A stretch of 64,000 nt of DNA. It comes from Nymphaea colorata. Its lineage: Eukaryota > Streptophyta > Magnoliopsida > Nymphaeales > Nymphaeaceae. Both the position numbers and the translations under genes were made by a program. Below the pieces are notes generated by a model, which ran no database searches, was not told the DNA's origin, and was given only the letters and a program-made list of their open reading frames with translations. The stretch is taken from assembly GCF_008831285.2 (NCBI RefSeq), contig NC_045141.1:15610106-15674105 (forward strand). Direction: 5' to 3'. Of this stretch, positions 21,659-57,388 are shown piece after piece; positions within the stretch are counted from its first letter, which is position 1, and every line of letters starts with the position of its first letter.

Positions 21659-24014
21659 TTACAACGAGAGAATGGGCTTCATGCTACGAAATAAGGGTGG
21701 TGGTCGCATGTTGAAATATGTTGCAGAAGAAAGGTAAACACAGCTTAAGGTAACATGTAACTTAAACCAGGGGGACGAGTAGGTCAAAAATGCACATATA
21801 CCAGATAGTGTAACCACAAAAACAAAATTTGTGACACACCTAAGCATCGAGAGATTGTCTTCCGTGGTCTCAAGTGCAAAATGACCCTTACCATGAAAAT
21901 CTGAAAGAAGCTTGTCCTTCTGCTGGAACGTGTTAATCAGCCAAGTAGCAGCTTCAGACTCCAACAGCGGGATTTCATGCGGTGGAATGCGGCGAACATG
22001 AATATGAACTTCAGAAGGATCAATACCGAAGACATTGTCCATGAAAGTTGGGCACCTAGGCTTGTAACCAATAGTTACATCATAAACTGCAGGCATTCAG
22101 TTCCAAAAGGTCAGAGACTCAGAAGCAAACCTACAAGATCAGAATAGTCAATTACAATGCTCATGTTATGTCGAATGGAAGTGGTTGAATGGTTTATATC
22201 ATTATTTCTTAAGTTGAGAACTAGATGCCATGATCTGCCAACGTCAATGATGAACAACAAACTCTTGCAATGGATCAATATGACCACCCAAAACATACTT
22301 CAATCAAGACCACTGCCAGATAACATGTTAGATGCTTGTTTTTGATAGATACTTGATTTTCTTTCTATCAGTGCAGGAAGATTGCTCAATTGAATGAATC
22401 ACAAGACATTTTAACAGATAAAACAACAGAATATCAAGTGCACGATCATAGCTATTTTTATCAGATAACTCCTCATCCAAGATGCATACCGGTTCAACTC
22501 AAAATGCAAATGATCATATGAATCGACATCAAGAATGAAACTGAGACTCAAAGAAAGAACCTGCGTCCAAGGAGTTCCTAAGCACCTCCAAGCAGACAGC
22601 GAACCCCTTTGTTTTTGGAAGAAGTACATGCTTCAGTATGGGCAAGCCATTCTCCTTTGCAAACCTTTGGCTCCTCAAGCACTTTTGCTCACTACCAATT
22701 AAATTGAGAGGAAAACATCAAGATAGGTGATAGAGAAGCTGACACTATAAATACCTATTTTGAATATTTTGACTACAATTAGACGTATTCTGTGGAATAA
22801 GACATGGAACGTTTCACTAATCAATATCGAGGAAAGAGAAGCTAAAAAAATAAATATGATGATTAAAAGAAAGAGGACAAAAATTTGACACAAATTTTCA
22901 GACCCACAAATATGAGGACTGCAAAAAGGTCTCAAGACAGGACTAATTAAACAACAGAAGTTCAAATCTGCATTTCAAAATCAGATTGAAATGGAGAGAC
23001 CAAGAACTTCATAATAGTCATATATAGTTAGATCCACTACAGATGAATATCTGAGCATGGTCAATGATAACATGATCATTCCATCAAAATTATGACAGAA
23101 GCAACTTACTGGAAATATAGATACATAAAATTGCCAAATGAAAAAGTAAAAGGCTTTAGAAGTGGACAGGTAAGCAAACCTACAACATCTGCTCCTTCTA
23201 TCATTCAGCAGGTCAAACAAAATGCAGTAACCAACACAGAAAAATCAGAAAAGGGTGATCGTTGATGAAGTAATTACGTGTAATCAGTTCCTTCAGGGAA
23301 AACAACAAGCCAAAGAGGATCTTGCGGATCAACGAAAGCTGAAAGCATCTGTCGTATCAGCTGCTCATCATTTTCCCATTTCCTTTCAACTGGGATAAAG
23401 TCAAGAATGTGGAAACCCCAGCCAAATATTGGTAATTTCATTAGACTACTCTTCAGTATATACTTTATGTATCCCAAACGGCTTTTCCTTATTGCAAAAT
23501 CCCACAGGTACATCCAATCAACCTCAGTTTTATGGTTACAAAGCAACATGACCCGTTCCCCTGGAGGAACCATGTCTCCTGACCAAACAACTTTTGTCTT
23601 GTTTATTTTTTCAAATAGAAAGGGCCATAGAGCTAACCACTTCCCAAAAAAGTAGGATGTCAACTTCCTGCTATAGTGCACACTGAACAGCCTCAATACC
23701 ACAGCAGTAAACATGCCCACGTAAATCAACATCATGAAAGCCGTCAAAAGTAGAACCACTAGGCACACAATGCCCCTCAAAATCCTAAAAACAGATAGTG
23801 GTCTCTTCTTGGGACAATGTCCAAGCATTGGGTCGCACTGCCTCTTCTTCAACATGACAGAAGTCCTATCTTCACTTCCATTTAAATTATTTGTCTCACT
23901 GAAGCAATTTCCACAACCGCTTACATCATTCACAGCGAGAGAAGCAAGTTGGGGATGGCTGCTTATTTCACCTGCATTCCCATTGGGAAGATCTTCTGAT
24001 AGATTCCCAGCCAT
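21659..24014 (-). CDS. LPAT5: 1-acyl-sn-glycerol-3-phosphate acyltransferase, LPAT4/5 class
   Basis: Three exons on the minus strand, 24014-23278, 22691-22561 and 22086-21659, join in phases 2 and 1 and encode 431 residues. The enzyme moves an acyl group from acyl-CoA to lysophosphatidic acid, making phosphatidic acid in ER membranes. Seen: a TM segment about 80-108; the catalytic box NHKTEVD (His161, Asp166) running into [21 protein letters not shown] (188-203); IPVER (207-211); the acceptor-binding motif FPEGTDYT (239-246) split by the first intron; [21 protein letters not shown] at the third exon; and two C-terminal TM segments (about 361-398). Wording such as [16 protein letters not shown] is closer to Arabidopsis LPAT5 than LPAT4, from memory. 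The first 68 residues are a polar extension longer than in Arabidopsis. The frame opens upstream, but 24014 is its first ATG. A 5'-UTR intron is possible (acceptor TTTGTTTAG near 24050). Confidence 0.93.
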
Positions 24015-26644
24015 TGATATATCTCGGTACCTCAAGAGTAGAGCTAATTAGCTAAACAAAGAGAAGTACTTGAATGCAGTTGTTGCTGATCATATTGAAA
24101 CATCTAGTTGGCAATGCATAGCTGTTAGATTCTAAATGAGATTCTGCTGCTTTACCAATCAGACAATCAAGATCACACACTAAATTAGCAGACCAACAAT
24201 TCCTTTGTCATATCCATGCAGGTCGCCTCAGGCATTGTGAATGAAACTTGCAGAAGATGGTCATATAAGACGAAATATCTGCCAAAAAACAAATCAACAA
24301 TTTAGATGAGAAATATGGGTACCTGGAATAACGCATCTTTCAAAATTCCCCCATAATATAAAACATAGCAGAATGTAGATATGTGATGCATGTAGTGTAA
24401 GATCGATTAAATTCATATCTTCAGTTTCAGTATCAAAGATCCAAATTTTTCTCAACAGGGGCATTTACTGAACTAAAAGCTAATTAGGCCAGAACTACGT
24501 TAGATTTGCAAGAAAAGCTACTTAAAATTTAGCAGGATTAGAAATTTCTATTCTACATGTTAATGGAGAGAAAAAGAGGGTGAGAGATTTTTTAGCTTCG
24601 TCATGTACTCTTGTTTTCTCTGTTGCACATAGATGTGGGACCACATCTACATAAAAAAATTTTACAAACTTCTGTTGATGAGGTTGTATTTCAGCATCAG
24701 AACTGCAAGTTCTGGAGATGGCATTTGTATATAACAGGCACTGTAACAAAATGAAAATAATGATGGTGCTAGCAAAAATGGGGCAGTCTGGTCAGACAGA
24801 AGTTTGAAAGGGTTGCAATAGAGATTAAAGCCTGTGAGAAATCACAAACAGGCACAACTTCTTTTGATATTGATGAACCTGAAGCAAGGATAGGCAACAG
24901 AGATCACAGCAAATGCTTTTATCATGAGGCCAGGATGAGCGGTGCGTAAAACTAAATCCTGCAAAATCCCAAATGTGTCTCCATGTGAGTGCATGTATAT
25001 GTCTGTGAGAGTGTGTGTGTGCGTGTGTGTGTGTGTGTGAGAGGGAGAGAGAGGTATGTGTGCATCGAAGTCGCAGGAGAGAGGAAAAGACAGGTCCAAA
25101 CAAGGCAGCGTCTCCTGACTCAAAGAGAAATAGCAAGAATTTCCTCTATCGTCAGTTTATAATGGTAACTCATACGCAGTATCTCTAGTCCGAGAACAAC
25201 GGCAATCATCGAAGCGACAGTTTTCTGTATGTAAGCGAGTAGGTTTTCCCCTTCTCCGACAGCCAGAGGCCCAGAAGGCCCGAAGCGTGGGTGCAGAGAA
25301 AAGGAAAAAAAGGCGGTGACGAAGAAAAAACACATTTTCTCTTTACAGCAAGAGGAGGAAGACATGAAAGTCGAGAACCTCAAACGGGAACCGGGAACCA
25401 ACTCACCGGAGCACCCGACGGCAACAGAAACTAATTCACCGGAATTCCTCTTTCGAGGCTTCCATCTCTCGCCATCACCCCATCTCGCTCGCAACACATA
25501 TAAAGATGGAAACTAGCGAGGTTCCTCGGATCTAGAGGCAGCATCTCGTGCGGCCTTGGATCCGAATTTATACGCTAGATCTGATCCTTTATGCGGCGCA
25601 TTGAAAAAGCAAGTCCACGACGAGTGATCCTATTCGAACTGGTCCGGCCTCAGCCGTCTAAGATCAGCTCCAGCGCGAGCTCACCTTTCAATTGAGGCTT
25701 GAGCCAAGCATAAGCGTGATAAAGCTTGAATATATTAATTCAAAAACTTGCTAATACACATGTTCATAATGTAAGTATTCGAGAAAATGAAATTTGCTGG
25801 CTGTCGAATGAATTAAATTTGTCGTTGAAAATCCTAAAAGCCGTCATTAATGCACCTATTGCAATGGTTTTTAGCGATGTATTTTTCAAAAAAAGCTCAT
25901 CTAACAGCAGCATCAGGCAGCTGACATATTTCAATTCCATGTGAATATATTATTAGTTGTTTATCACATTTTAAAAAATGTAAATGTTAATGAAGTGGAC
26001 TGGTTTTCCGCCCGTGCAGTTTTCCTCTGTATTTATTTTAATCACTCTTATCTCTTGAGTGAGACTGAACCGGCTAGACTTAGCTCAACTCATGCTTAGC
26101 TCGCCTTAAGTTGACGTCGAGTTCAACCATTTATGTGAGTGAGCTCAGCTAACTTTCCCACTTCACACCACCTAACCGGCTCCCTCAACTTTGTTGGTCC
26201 AACCTTTTCCAAGGATTTGCTTATTTGCTTTCCCTTATTATTTCCCGCGTTTGATCACATTCTTATTTCTATTTTAACTTCATGTTCTTGCAAACTGCTG
26301 ATTTGAAAATTAAAAAATTTATTTTTTTATTACAACTTAAATATATGAATCTTTAGTTTAAAGTGATAAGCGAAAGGTTTGATTTCAAATGAGGAATCTT
26401 AAGACACAATAATTATAAAATTTATAGTATACATTTTTTAATTTGTTTAGATTTTAAATCCACGAATTTAATGTCACCGGGATGTTAGATCCGGGACAGT
26501 CAAGTGACGGCTCGGTGGTCATTGGGAAGAAGGAGCTGTGTGGAGGCAACCGCGGATTCTCTCTGCTTCCTTCCCTCCGGAAGTTTTGAAAAGCACAGAG
26601 TCGTTCCCGCAATCCGTGTCCCACAGAATTCTAGCCCTAAGAAA
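24015..26644. other. Divergent promoter region between LPAT and PLAA
   Basis: The LPAT gene reads left and PLAA reads right, so this holds both upstream regions. A GC-richer stretch at about 25140-25520 is the likely LPAT first exon and promoter, with the 5' UTR interrupted by an intron down to near 24050; the long minus frame there (25497-25120) has no domain and is probably leader. A (GT)n run lies at about 25012-25039. AGCTC-rich words at 25660-25730 and 26060-26160 resemble a dispersed repeat. The last 150 bases before 26645 are the PLAA leader; no TATA box is clear. Confidence 0.5.
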
Positions 26645-51473
<24,829 letters not shown>

Positions 51474-52071
51474 TCATTTACGTGTGAGCAGTCTCACCAC
51501 TGTTTGTCTTTCTTGTTTGACAGCAAGGGTTAAGGCTCACTACTAGGGTTTCCTACGAGTTTATGTGCCACAGCCTTCTTGATGGACGCTCTCTGCATTT
51601 ACAGGACGTACCGTTGAATATGTATCTGGTAAACAGCCATTCCAGAGGGAAGAAAGTAACCGGAATCCACCTGATACTGTCATTATTTACGACACCTGCA
51701 AAGTTTTAGCCTGTGAAATATTCTCTGAAACCTTCCTCTTCATCTTTACTGCAATTGATTCATGTTTCTGGGTTTGTGCTTTGCACATTATTTGAAACAA
51801 GAGAAAACTGATCATTCATGTGTGACAACAATTAATGGGAAAATGGAAGGGGGAAACGAATTCAAAGTAGAATTCAATGTTACGCGTGAGGCTTTAAATT
51901 TCTACCAGAGTTTGCAGTTACGATGGTTATTATTGCAAGTTTTCACAACGGAAAAACTGAGAAGTTGGATACTACAAAAAGTTAAGTTCTGGACACTCTT
52001 CAAGGATTTAGGTTATCGTCTCAGAAAACTGTGTATGCATGCCAGAGGGGGATCGCTGGGTTTCTCCTCTT
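51474..52071. other. Shared 3' region of PLAA and the ELO-like gene
   Basis: The 598 bases separate the PLAA stop (+) from the stop of the convergent ELO-like gene (-). They hold both 3' UTRs. A plus-strand frame at 51762-52193 runs into the end of the ELO-like gene on the other strand and has no domain. Confidence 0.6.
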
Positions 52072-52983
52072 CTAGGCGTCTTTCTTCAGCTCTAACTCAG
52101 ACAACTCTCTTCCACTCTCAGCCACAGCTGCTCTGTGGTGGACATCCACAACCCTTCTACATCTCTGAAGATGTTTTCGGACGTAGAAATTGAGAAAGAG
52201 CAGAAGGAGAGCTCCGTTTAGGAATGAATTGAAGATCCAGGCCCCGATGCCATTGCAACCTTCTTTCCTGAAGTGCAAGAGAAGGACGCCGACATGGGCG
52301 GCGAGGTAGCATCCTAGCAGAAGCATCTGGCAATTGCCGACGACCGGGAAGCACGACGCCCGCCATCCGACGCCCGTCCAGAATCTGTACCCGTACATGA
52401 CGGAGTATATAAGCGTGCTCGCTAGTATGGCGACGACCTGAAATGACTGGGAGAACTCCAGCCACAGGAAGGACATGAAAATGAGGATGGAGTGGTTGAA
52501 GAGGCGGAAGAAGGTGAGCGGCCGTCGCTGGAAGATGAAGAAGACGGTGCGCAGTAGGAGGAGGAAGCGAGAGATGTAGAACGCATAGGACCAGAAGAAG
52601 ACGCGGCCGGAGGGGCGGGTGCCGAGTGGGAAGCAGAGGAGCCACTGGATCGGGGTCTTGCTGCGGCGCCAGAGCCAGCGGGTATCGCGAATCTCTGCGG
52701 CCGTGGACACGCTCAGCCCCACGAAGATCGTCAGGGAGACGAGAGCCACGGCGAGGCTGTGCAGCGCCGGGAGGGGGCCGAGCGGGACGGGGCGCCTGCG
52801 CTTGATGAGGAGGAGGTTGAGGAACAGAGCAATGGCAAGGTAGGCTGCTATGGAGGAGAATAGGAACGACCAAGTTGATCCCCATGAATGGGCACCGCTC
52901 CATCTGAAGCTGACGATAACGGGGTGCTCTGCTAGGTAGAACTGCACCCTCTGGGCTCCCATCCTCACCATCCGCATCGCCAT
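52072..52983 (-). CDS. ELO (GNS1/SUR4) family membrane protein, plant HOS3-like
   Basis: A single exon of 303 residues on the minus strand, ATG 52983-52981 to TAG 52074-52072. It is strongly hydrophobic with about seven membrane spans (around 35-60, 72-95, 128-150, 160-178, 182-200, 215-237, 250-267). GYRFWT (198-203), CFPVVGNCQ (211-219), EGCNGIGAWIFNS (241-253) and SFLWLEFSQSFQ (171-182) are blocks of the plant ELO-like group. ELO proteins condense long-chain acyl-CoA with malonyl-CoA in the ER. The canonical box HxxHH is here RLFNH (160-164), and the preceding KxxExxDT-type motif is degenerate (S138 RFLLLLRT), so canonical elongase activity is doubtful. The C-terminal tail is polar, with SELELKKDA at the end. 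Plants rely mainly on a different elongase family (KCS). The role of this branch is uncertain. Codons are GC-rich. Confidence 0.88.
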   Translation of the reverse strand: MAMRMVRMGAQRVQFYLAEHPVIVSFRWSGAHSWGSTWSFLFSSIAAYLAIALFLNLLLIKRRRPVPLGPLPALHSLAVALVSLTIFVGLSVSTAAEIRDTRWLWRRSKTPIQWLLCFPLGTRPSGRVFFWSYAFYISRFLLLLRTVFFIFQRRPLTFFRLFNHSILIFMSFLWLEFSQSFQVVAILASTLIYSVMYGYRFWTGVGWRASCFPVVGNCQMLLLGCYLAAHVGVLLLHFRKEGCNGIGAWIFNSFLNGALLLLFLNFYVRKHLQRCRRVVDVHHRAAVAESGRELSELELKKDA

Positions 52984-53022
52984 GGTTCTCCTCCTTACTG
53001 ACTCTTCCTGTTACGGGAGGAG

Positions 53023-53023
<1 letters not shown>

Positions 53024-53058
<35 letters not shown>
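53024..53058. repeat. (CT)n microsatellite in the ELO-like leader
   Basis: About seventeen CT units on the plus strand (GA in the transcript), 41-75 bases before the ELO-like start codon. Confidence 0.95.
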
Positions 53059-53062
<4 letters not shown>

Positions 53063-53159
53063 AACCCCCTTGTTCGTCAGCGGATCTTCTCTCTTTTGTT
53101 GGCTTGTCGGTTGTCACCTTGCTTCTGCCTTCGATGTGTACCCGTGGTTGGTCTTGAAG

Positions 53160-53165
53160 TATATA
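53160..53165 (-). promoter_or_regulatory. Possible TATA box of the ELO-like gene
   Basis: TATATA, with GAGCTATATACTT on the minus strand, lies 177 bases before the start codon at 52983. That would give a leader near 145 bases containing the GA microsatellite. Inferred only from position and sequence. Confidence 0.4.
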
Positions 53166-53279
53166 GCTCGGCCAATTTTTCTCTTTCCACTGCTGCGGGT
53201 CTTGTTTGCTCCCGTCTGTAGGCAGCGTTAGACCCTGGTGGTCGGAGCACCTTTTTAATATCCCAGTTTGATGGGGCTT

Positions 53280-53521
53280 CCTGTCAGCTTTAGTAAATGA
53301 AGCCGAACCCATCTCCATTCTTGGTTAGTCGTCAGGTGGCCTTAGCTGGGCCGTTGATCGTCAAAGACCAGAGATGTGCGGTGCCTGAATAAACCACGCT
53401 CCCTGTCAGCTTTAGTAAATGAAGCTGAACCCACCTCCATTCTTGGTTAGCCGTCAGGTGGCCTCGGCTGGGCCGTTGATCGTCAAAGACCAGAGATGTG
53501 CGGTGTCTGAATAAACCATCC
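53280..53521. repeat. 122-bp tandem duplication upstream of the ELO-like gene
   Basis: Two copies (53280-53401 and 53402-53521) have a period of 122 bases and about 93 percent identity by eye. Both contain CTGTCAGCTTTAGTAAATGA, CGTTGATCGTCAAAGACCAG and AGATGTGCGGTG. They lie 300-540 bases before the minus-strand ELO-like start codon, upstream of its candidate TATA box. Confidence 0.93.
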
Positions 53522-54952
53522 TCCCCCCAAAACCAAAATCAGGCTTGGACGGCCTTCGTGTCACGTTGTCCTTCTGCCCTTTTTTGTCAGAGACAGCCAA
53601 AAGGTCTCGGAAAAGGCGCTGGGATGTTACGGCTCTTTGGGATCTAGGAAGATGGGTGTGATCATGTTCCCCGTCTGAAACCCACGAGGTTCCGGCTCTG
53701 GAAGCGATGGAATTGTCTCCGCGTCGAAGCCCCTTCTTCGTCCTCGGGCTAAAATTCGATTCGATGCTTAGGGTGATCTTCGTGGTTATTGGATTCTGTG
53801 AAGTGTTAATTGTGGTTGAGGCGGTGCCCACAGGCCTGATTCTTTCGGGAGGGAAGAAGCGGTGTGCTGGATGAGGCCCCGTTTTTCTTCGGTTGAGTGG
53901 CGTGTCCTCATCGTTGTCCGATGGGGCGATGTTCTCTCTTGTATGTTGGGAACGAGTCTGTGGTTAAGGTAGCGGCCGCGTATTTGTTGATCTAGAAAAA
54001 AGAAGAAATTGTTGGCTGCGTTGAGTCCCTCTTTTGTTTTGGAGTGAAAAGGTTTGCCTTGTTCCGTTTACGAACGTCTTTCTTTGACCTCGATTTTTGA
54101 AACAGTTTTGTGACTTTTGTCTCGAAGACCGAACTGCTATCGGATGGCCATGGGAAAACGCTTGCATGGGCAGAGGGACCGATTCAGGTAACGAGTAGGT
54201 GGAGGTGATGGTTAGAGATGCTAGTCGATATCAGGTAGCCCCCCCTTTCTGTACTGTTTTCTGACGGTCTGACGTTAATTCATGCCATGCGGTGTATATA
54301 TAATAACACTTTTTTTTGGCATCAAGGATCATTGGACTATAGAGTGGTGTTGGAGTCCCATAGTCCTATTTCTGTGGGCGCTGCCACAATAGGCAGCGGC
54401 TGGCGAGTTGTATTATTAATGCCTCTGATCTATATAGCCCATGAGCATTGTACTAAGTCCTACGGTACATTCAACTTGTAGGGATCTATAAGGTGGAGAC
54501 AAAAAATAATTTTGGAGCCAGGAGGATATATATTTTATTTCTTATAGATTTCGCGGGCGGCCGTTTTTATAATTTTTTGGAGAGATACGAAGGTTTTTTC
54601 TTAAAAAGCAAATGTATGTTACTTCTGAGAATCTGCAGGGCCTCATTTGGCTACGCCCCTGGTCGGACTCGTTATATAAGATAGGCCATTGCTTAATTTT
54701 ACATAGAATAAGTTTTATGTGACAATTAAGTGTATTTTTTTTATATATTTTATGCTTAAGAAGGATAGTGAAAAAGAAAAATGACCACCAAAAGAGGTAT
54801 GAAAGGGTATCAAATTGCAGAATCTTGATTGAGTCTCAACCATAGCTACAGAAAATGTCTTTTTATAAAAGAACACGCTAAAAGGTTAAAACTGGTCTGC
54901 TGAAAAAGATGAGATTTTTTTACATTTGTCAGAAAAACGAAAAAAATAAATG

Positions 54953-55185
54953 TCACGCAAACAAACAAGAGATATCATTTTGATTAATCTTGGTAGATGC
55001 CATGTACTGCGGAAGGTCTCTTGAAAGACTGCGCACAGCCAGAAAAAGATGAAGGACATCCTCCTCCTCTTGTGCACATAGCGGGCACGTGCTTGCAAGT
55101 TCAAAGCCTATTCGCTTTAGGTTCGATTCCACGTGAACTCTTTCATGCAAGATCAGCCAAGCTGGAAACTTGGAGCGAGGAGTAG
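54953..55185 (-). pseudogene. LINE retrotransposon relic: reverse-transcriptase zinc-binding (zf-RVT) fragment
   Basis: Read on the minus strand, the frame gives SKFPAWLILHERVHVE, then NLKRIGF and CPLCAQEEEDVLHLFLAV. This is the zf-RVT pattern (conserved W, then CPLC, then a downstream His) found at the C-terminus of plant non-LTR retrotransposon polyproteins. The last Cys of the knuckle is not where expected (LAVRSL). Only about 65-75 residues remain: the frame breaks upstream near 55190, next to a microsatellite, and there is no reverse transcriptase domain nearby. It is a truncated dead copy. Its 3' end and poly-A tail were not found. Confidence 0.7.
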
Positions 55186-55235
55186 AGCCCGACCCCTATA
55201 TTGTACGGCTTGGGAAGAAAATTCATACCAGTTTT

Positions 55236-55302
<67 letters not shown>
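55236..55302. repeat. Compound (GT)n(GA)n microsatellite
   Basis: About twelve GT units pass directly into about twenty-two GA units. It sits at the truncated upstream edge of the LINE relic. Confidence 0.95.
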
Positions 55303-55306
<4 letters not shown>

Positions 55307-55614
55307 CGACTTAATTCCCAATTTTCTTCAACTCAGGGGTCTACCCTCTAGGGAGATTGCTTCATGGTTTTGCATTCCAGTTCAGTAAGAAGCTTAGTAA
55401 AAGCCATGTAGATCTCCCTAGACAAACTCGTTGAACACCTTAAAGTTGAAAAGAGTTCAAGAATTCAATAGTCATTTTCCACTCTCCGGGTACAATTCAA
55501 CTATAGTTCCGTCCTCCGTTTAGATTCAGATTTTCACTCAACGGTAATCTAGCATTTCAGATTCAGCTCTGTGCGGAGTTCGATCTGCTTTGGAACACTA
55601 CTTTAGAATAAAGT

Positions 55615-56140
55615 TGGGCATTGGGCCTGGCCACGCCAGCCCAAGGCTTGGCAAAGTCAGGTTTGGGCAGGCTTGAATCTCTTGCCTACACCTAGGTTTT
55701 GGCAGGCTTGAATCTCTTACCTACACCTCAAACCTGGTCTGCTTAGTTATTGGGCTGGAGCCGACCGTCAACTTTATACCCGTCTAGATGTCTACCCATA
55801 TTTGTAACCATTAATGTTTTATATTTTAATATCTAAGAAACCTTTAACGATGTGCCAATAGTTTCTAAGGGTGCTATCAGCGACACATAAAGAGTTTCTA
55901 TGGAGGTCATTGGTGATGCACGAAAAGTTTCTAAGCAAGCCGATTACAAGTATGATATGTCGTGCGTGTGTGTTATATATATATGGCAGAGTCATACCCG
56001 AATTGAGGCCAGCCTGGCTCAGCAAATTTTTTCAATCGGGCCAGCCCAAGTGCCAAAGAACCAGCCCAAGCCCAGCCCCAGCCCCTTGAGATTGAATATC
56101 TAACTACTCATCAGGTACCCAGCCCATTGCCCACCCTTAA
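55615..56140. repeat. GGGCC-type dispersed repeat fragments
   Basis: 55615-55800 has GGGCATTGGGCCTGGCC and two near-identical copies of GGCAGGCTTGAATCTCTT. 56010-56140 has CAGCCTGGCTCAGC, CGGGCCAGCCCAAG and AGCCCAAGCCCAGCCCC. These resemble the blocks near 21160 and 39945. Non-coding. Confidence 0.4.
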
Positions 56141-56945
56141 TTTAGACTAGGATGACTATGCCTATGACACAATATCATGTTTGAAATGGTATTCATAATG
56201 AGTATTCACCTTGTGTGATATATACAAACCTACTCCATCCCATTATTTCTGTATCCTTGGGAGCTTTTCCGATTTCGGATCGCCATTCACAACTTGCAAA
56301 ACTGATAATTCTGAGCATACATGTGCACAATAATTGGTTGGTATTCTCCAATTAGTTGGTCAGGTTGGTGGATTGGTGAAAGTTCGACTATCAGTTTGAT
56401 TTTCTTAGGTGCTATTTCTCTATATTGCAAACAGTAGCTGACTTTACTGTGGAATTGAAAGAAGTAGTTGTAAGTTCACCCATGACTTAAACGTCAGAAA
56501 TGCGAGGGACTTTGGCATTTGTCCAGACATCCTTCTCCCTGAAATTATTTTAAAGAGATCCCATAGACCTAGGTTTTAGAGGGTGTTTGTAATTGGAATC
56601 ATATACTCCAAAGAATACAACAATCCTGTTACCAAATGCCCTCTTAAGGGCAATAGTAAAGCACATTCTGGTGGCTGTATTCTACACTTTAACTTGAAAA
56701 AAAAGTGCCCGTTACTGAAAAATTCTTTCGTTGTCCGGCTAAATTAGATGCATACAGGTAAGCAAATTGAAAAGAATCCAAACTTAATTGTACAACTAAA
56801 AGTTATGCATGTTTTCTGTAAAAAGTTCAATACCCTGTGAAGACCGAGCAGCCGCTGCCCACATGACGTAGTGTCCGCCAATATGCCATTCCTTTCACTT
56901 GTAATATTGTCAGACTTTTTGTTGATAATACTCCACAAACTGCAG

Positions 56946-57388
56946 ATCACATTCGGATTTAAGAAATGACATCTGATTGGATACAGATTTGGATTAGAAC
57001 ATAGATAAATATGTGATTGAATTTGGATTTGGATTTGGATTTGATTTAAGTTTTACATAAATATTCTATATCCAATACACTTACAGTTTAAAAATCGAAC
57101 ACATTTGGTTTAAATTTGGATTTATATTTGAATATGAATGTGAAAAATCAGATTTCAAATAAGTTTGAATGCTTGCTCGGGTTAGCAGGAGACCTGTTGG
57201 GCAGACATTATAGAACAACACCTTCTGATGAGAGATACGAGCAAGAGGCTTCGATTTTGGATTCAAATTCATATAAGTCTTTTCTTTATCTATATTCCAA
57301 TCTGAATTTGAATAGGAGTATATGAATATGAAACATATATGGTTGAAAGTATGTTTGATTTGAATCTGATCTCTTAACATTCTTGTTG
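56946..57388. repeat. Dispersed repeat family A, copy 3
   Basis: It contains CGGATTTAAGAAATGACATCTGATTGGATACAG-like text, matching copy 1 near 18554-18600, and ends GATCTCTTAACATT. About 100 bases of different text (about 57160-57260) interrupt the pattern. Confidence 0.5.

Noticed and set aside
52157-52903. 248-codon minus-strand frame overlapping the ELO-like gene
   Set aside because: A shifted frame of the same strand, rich in Pro, His, Arg and Leu, without domain; the main frame has the full family pattern.
55112-55135. GGTTCGATTCC, like a tRNA T-arm
   Set aside because: The stem does not pair beyond two bases, there is no acceptor or anticodon arm, and the site lies within the LINE relic.
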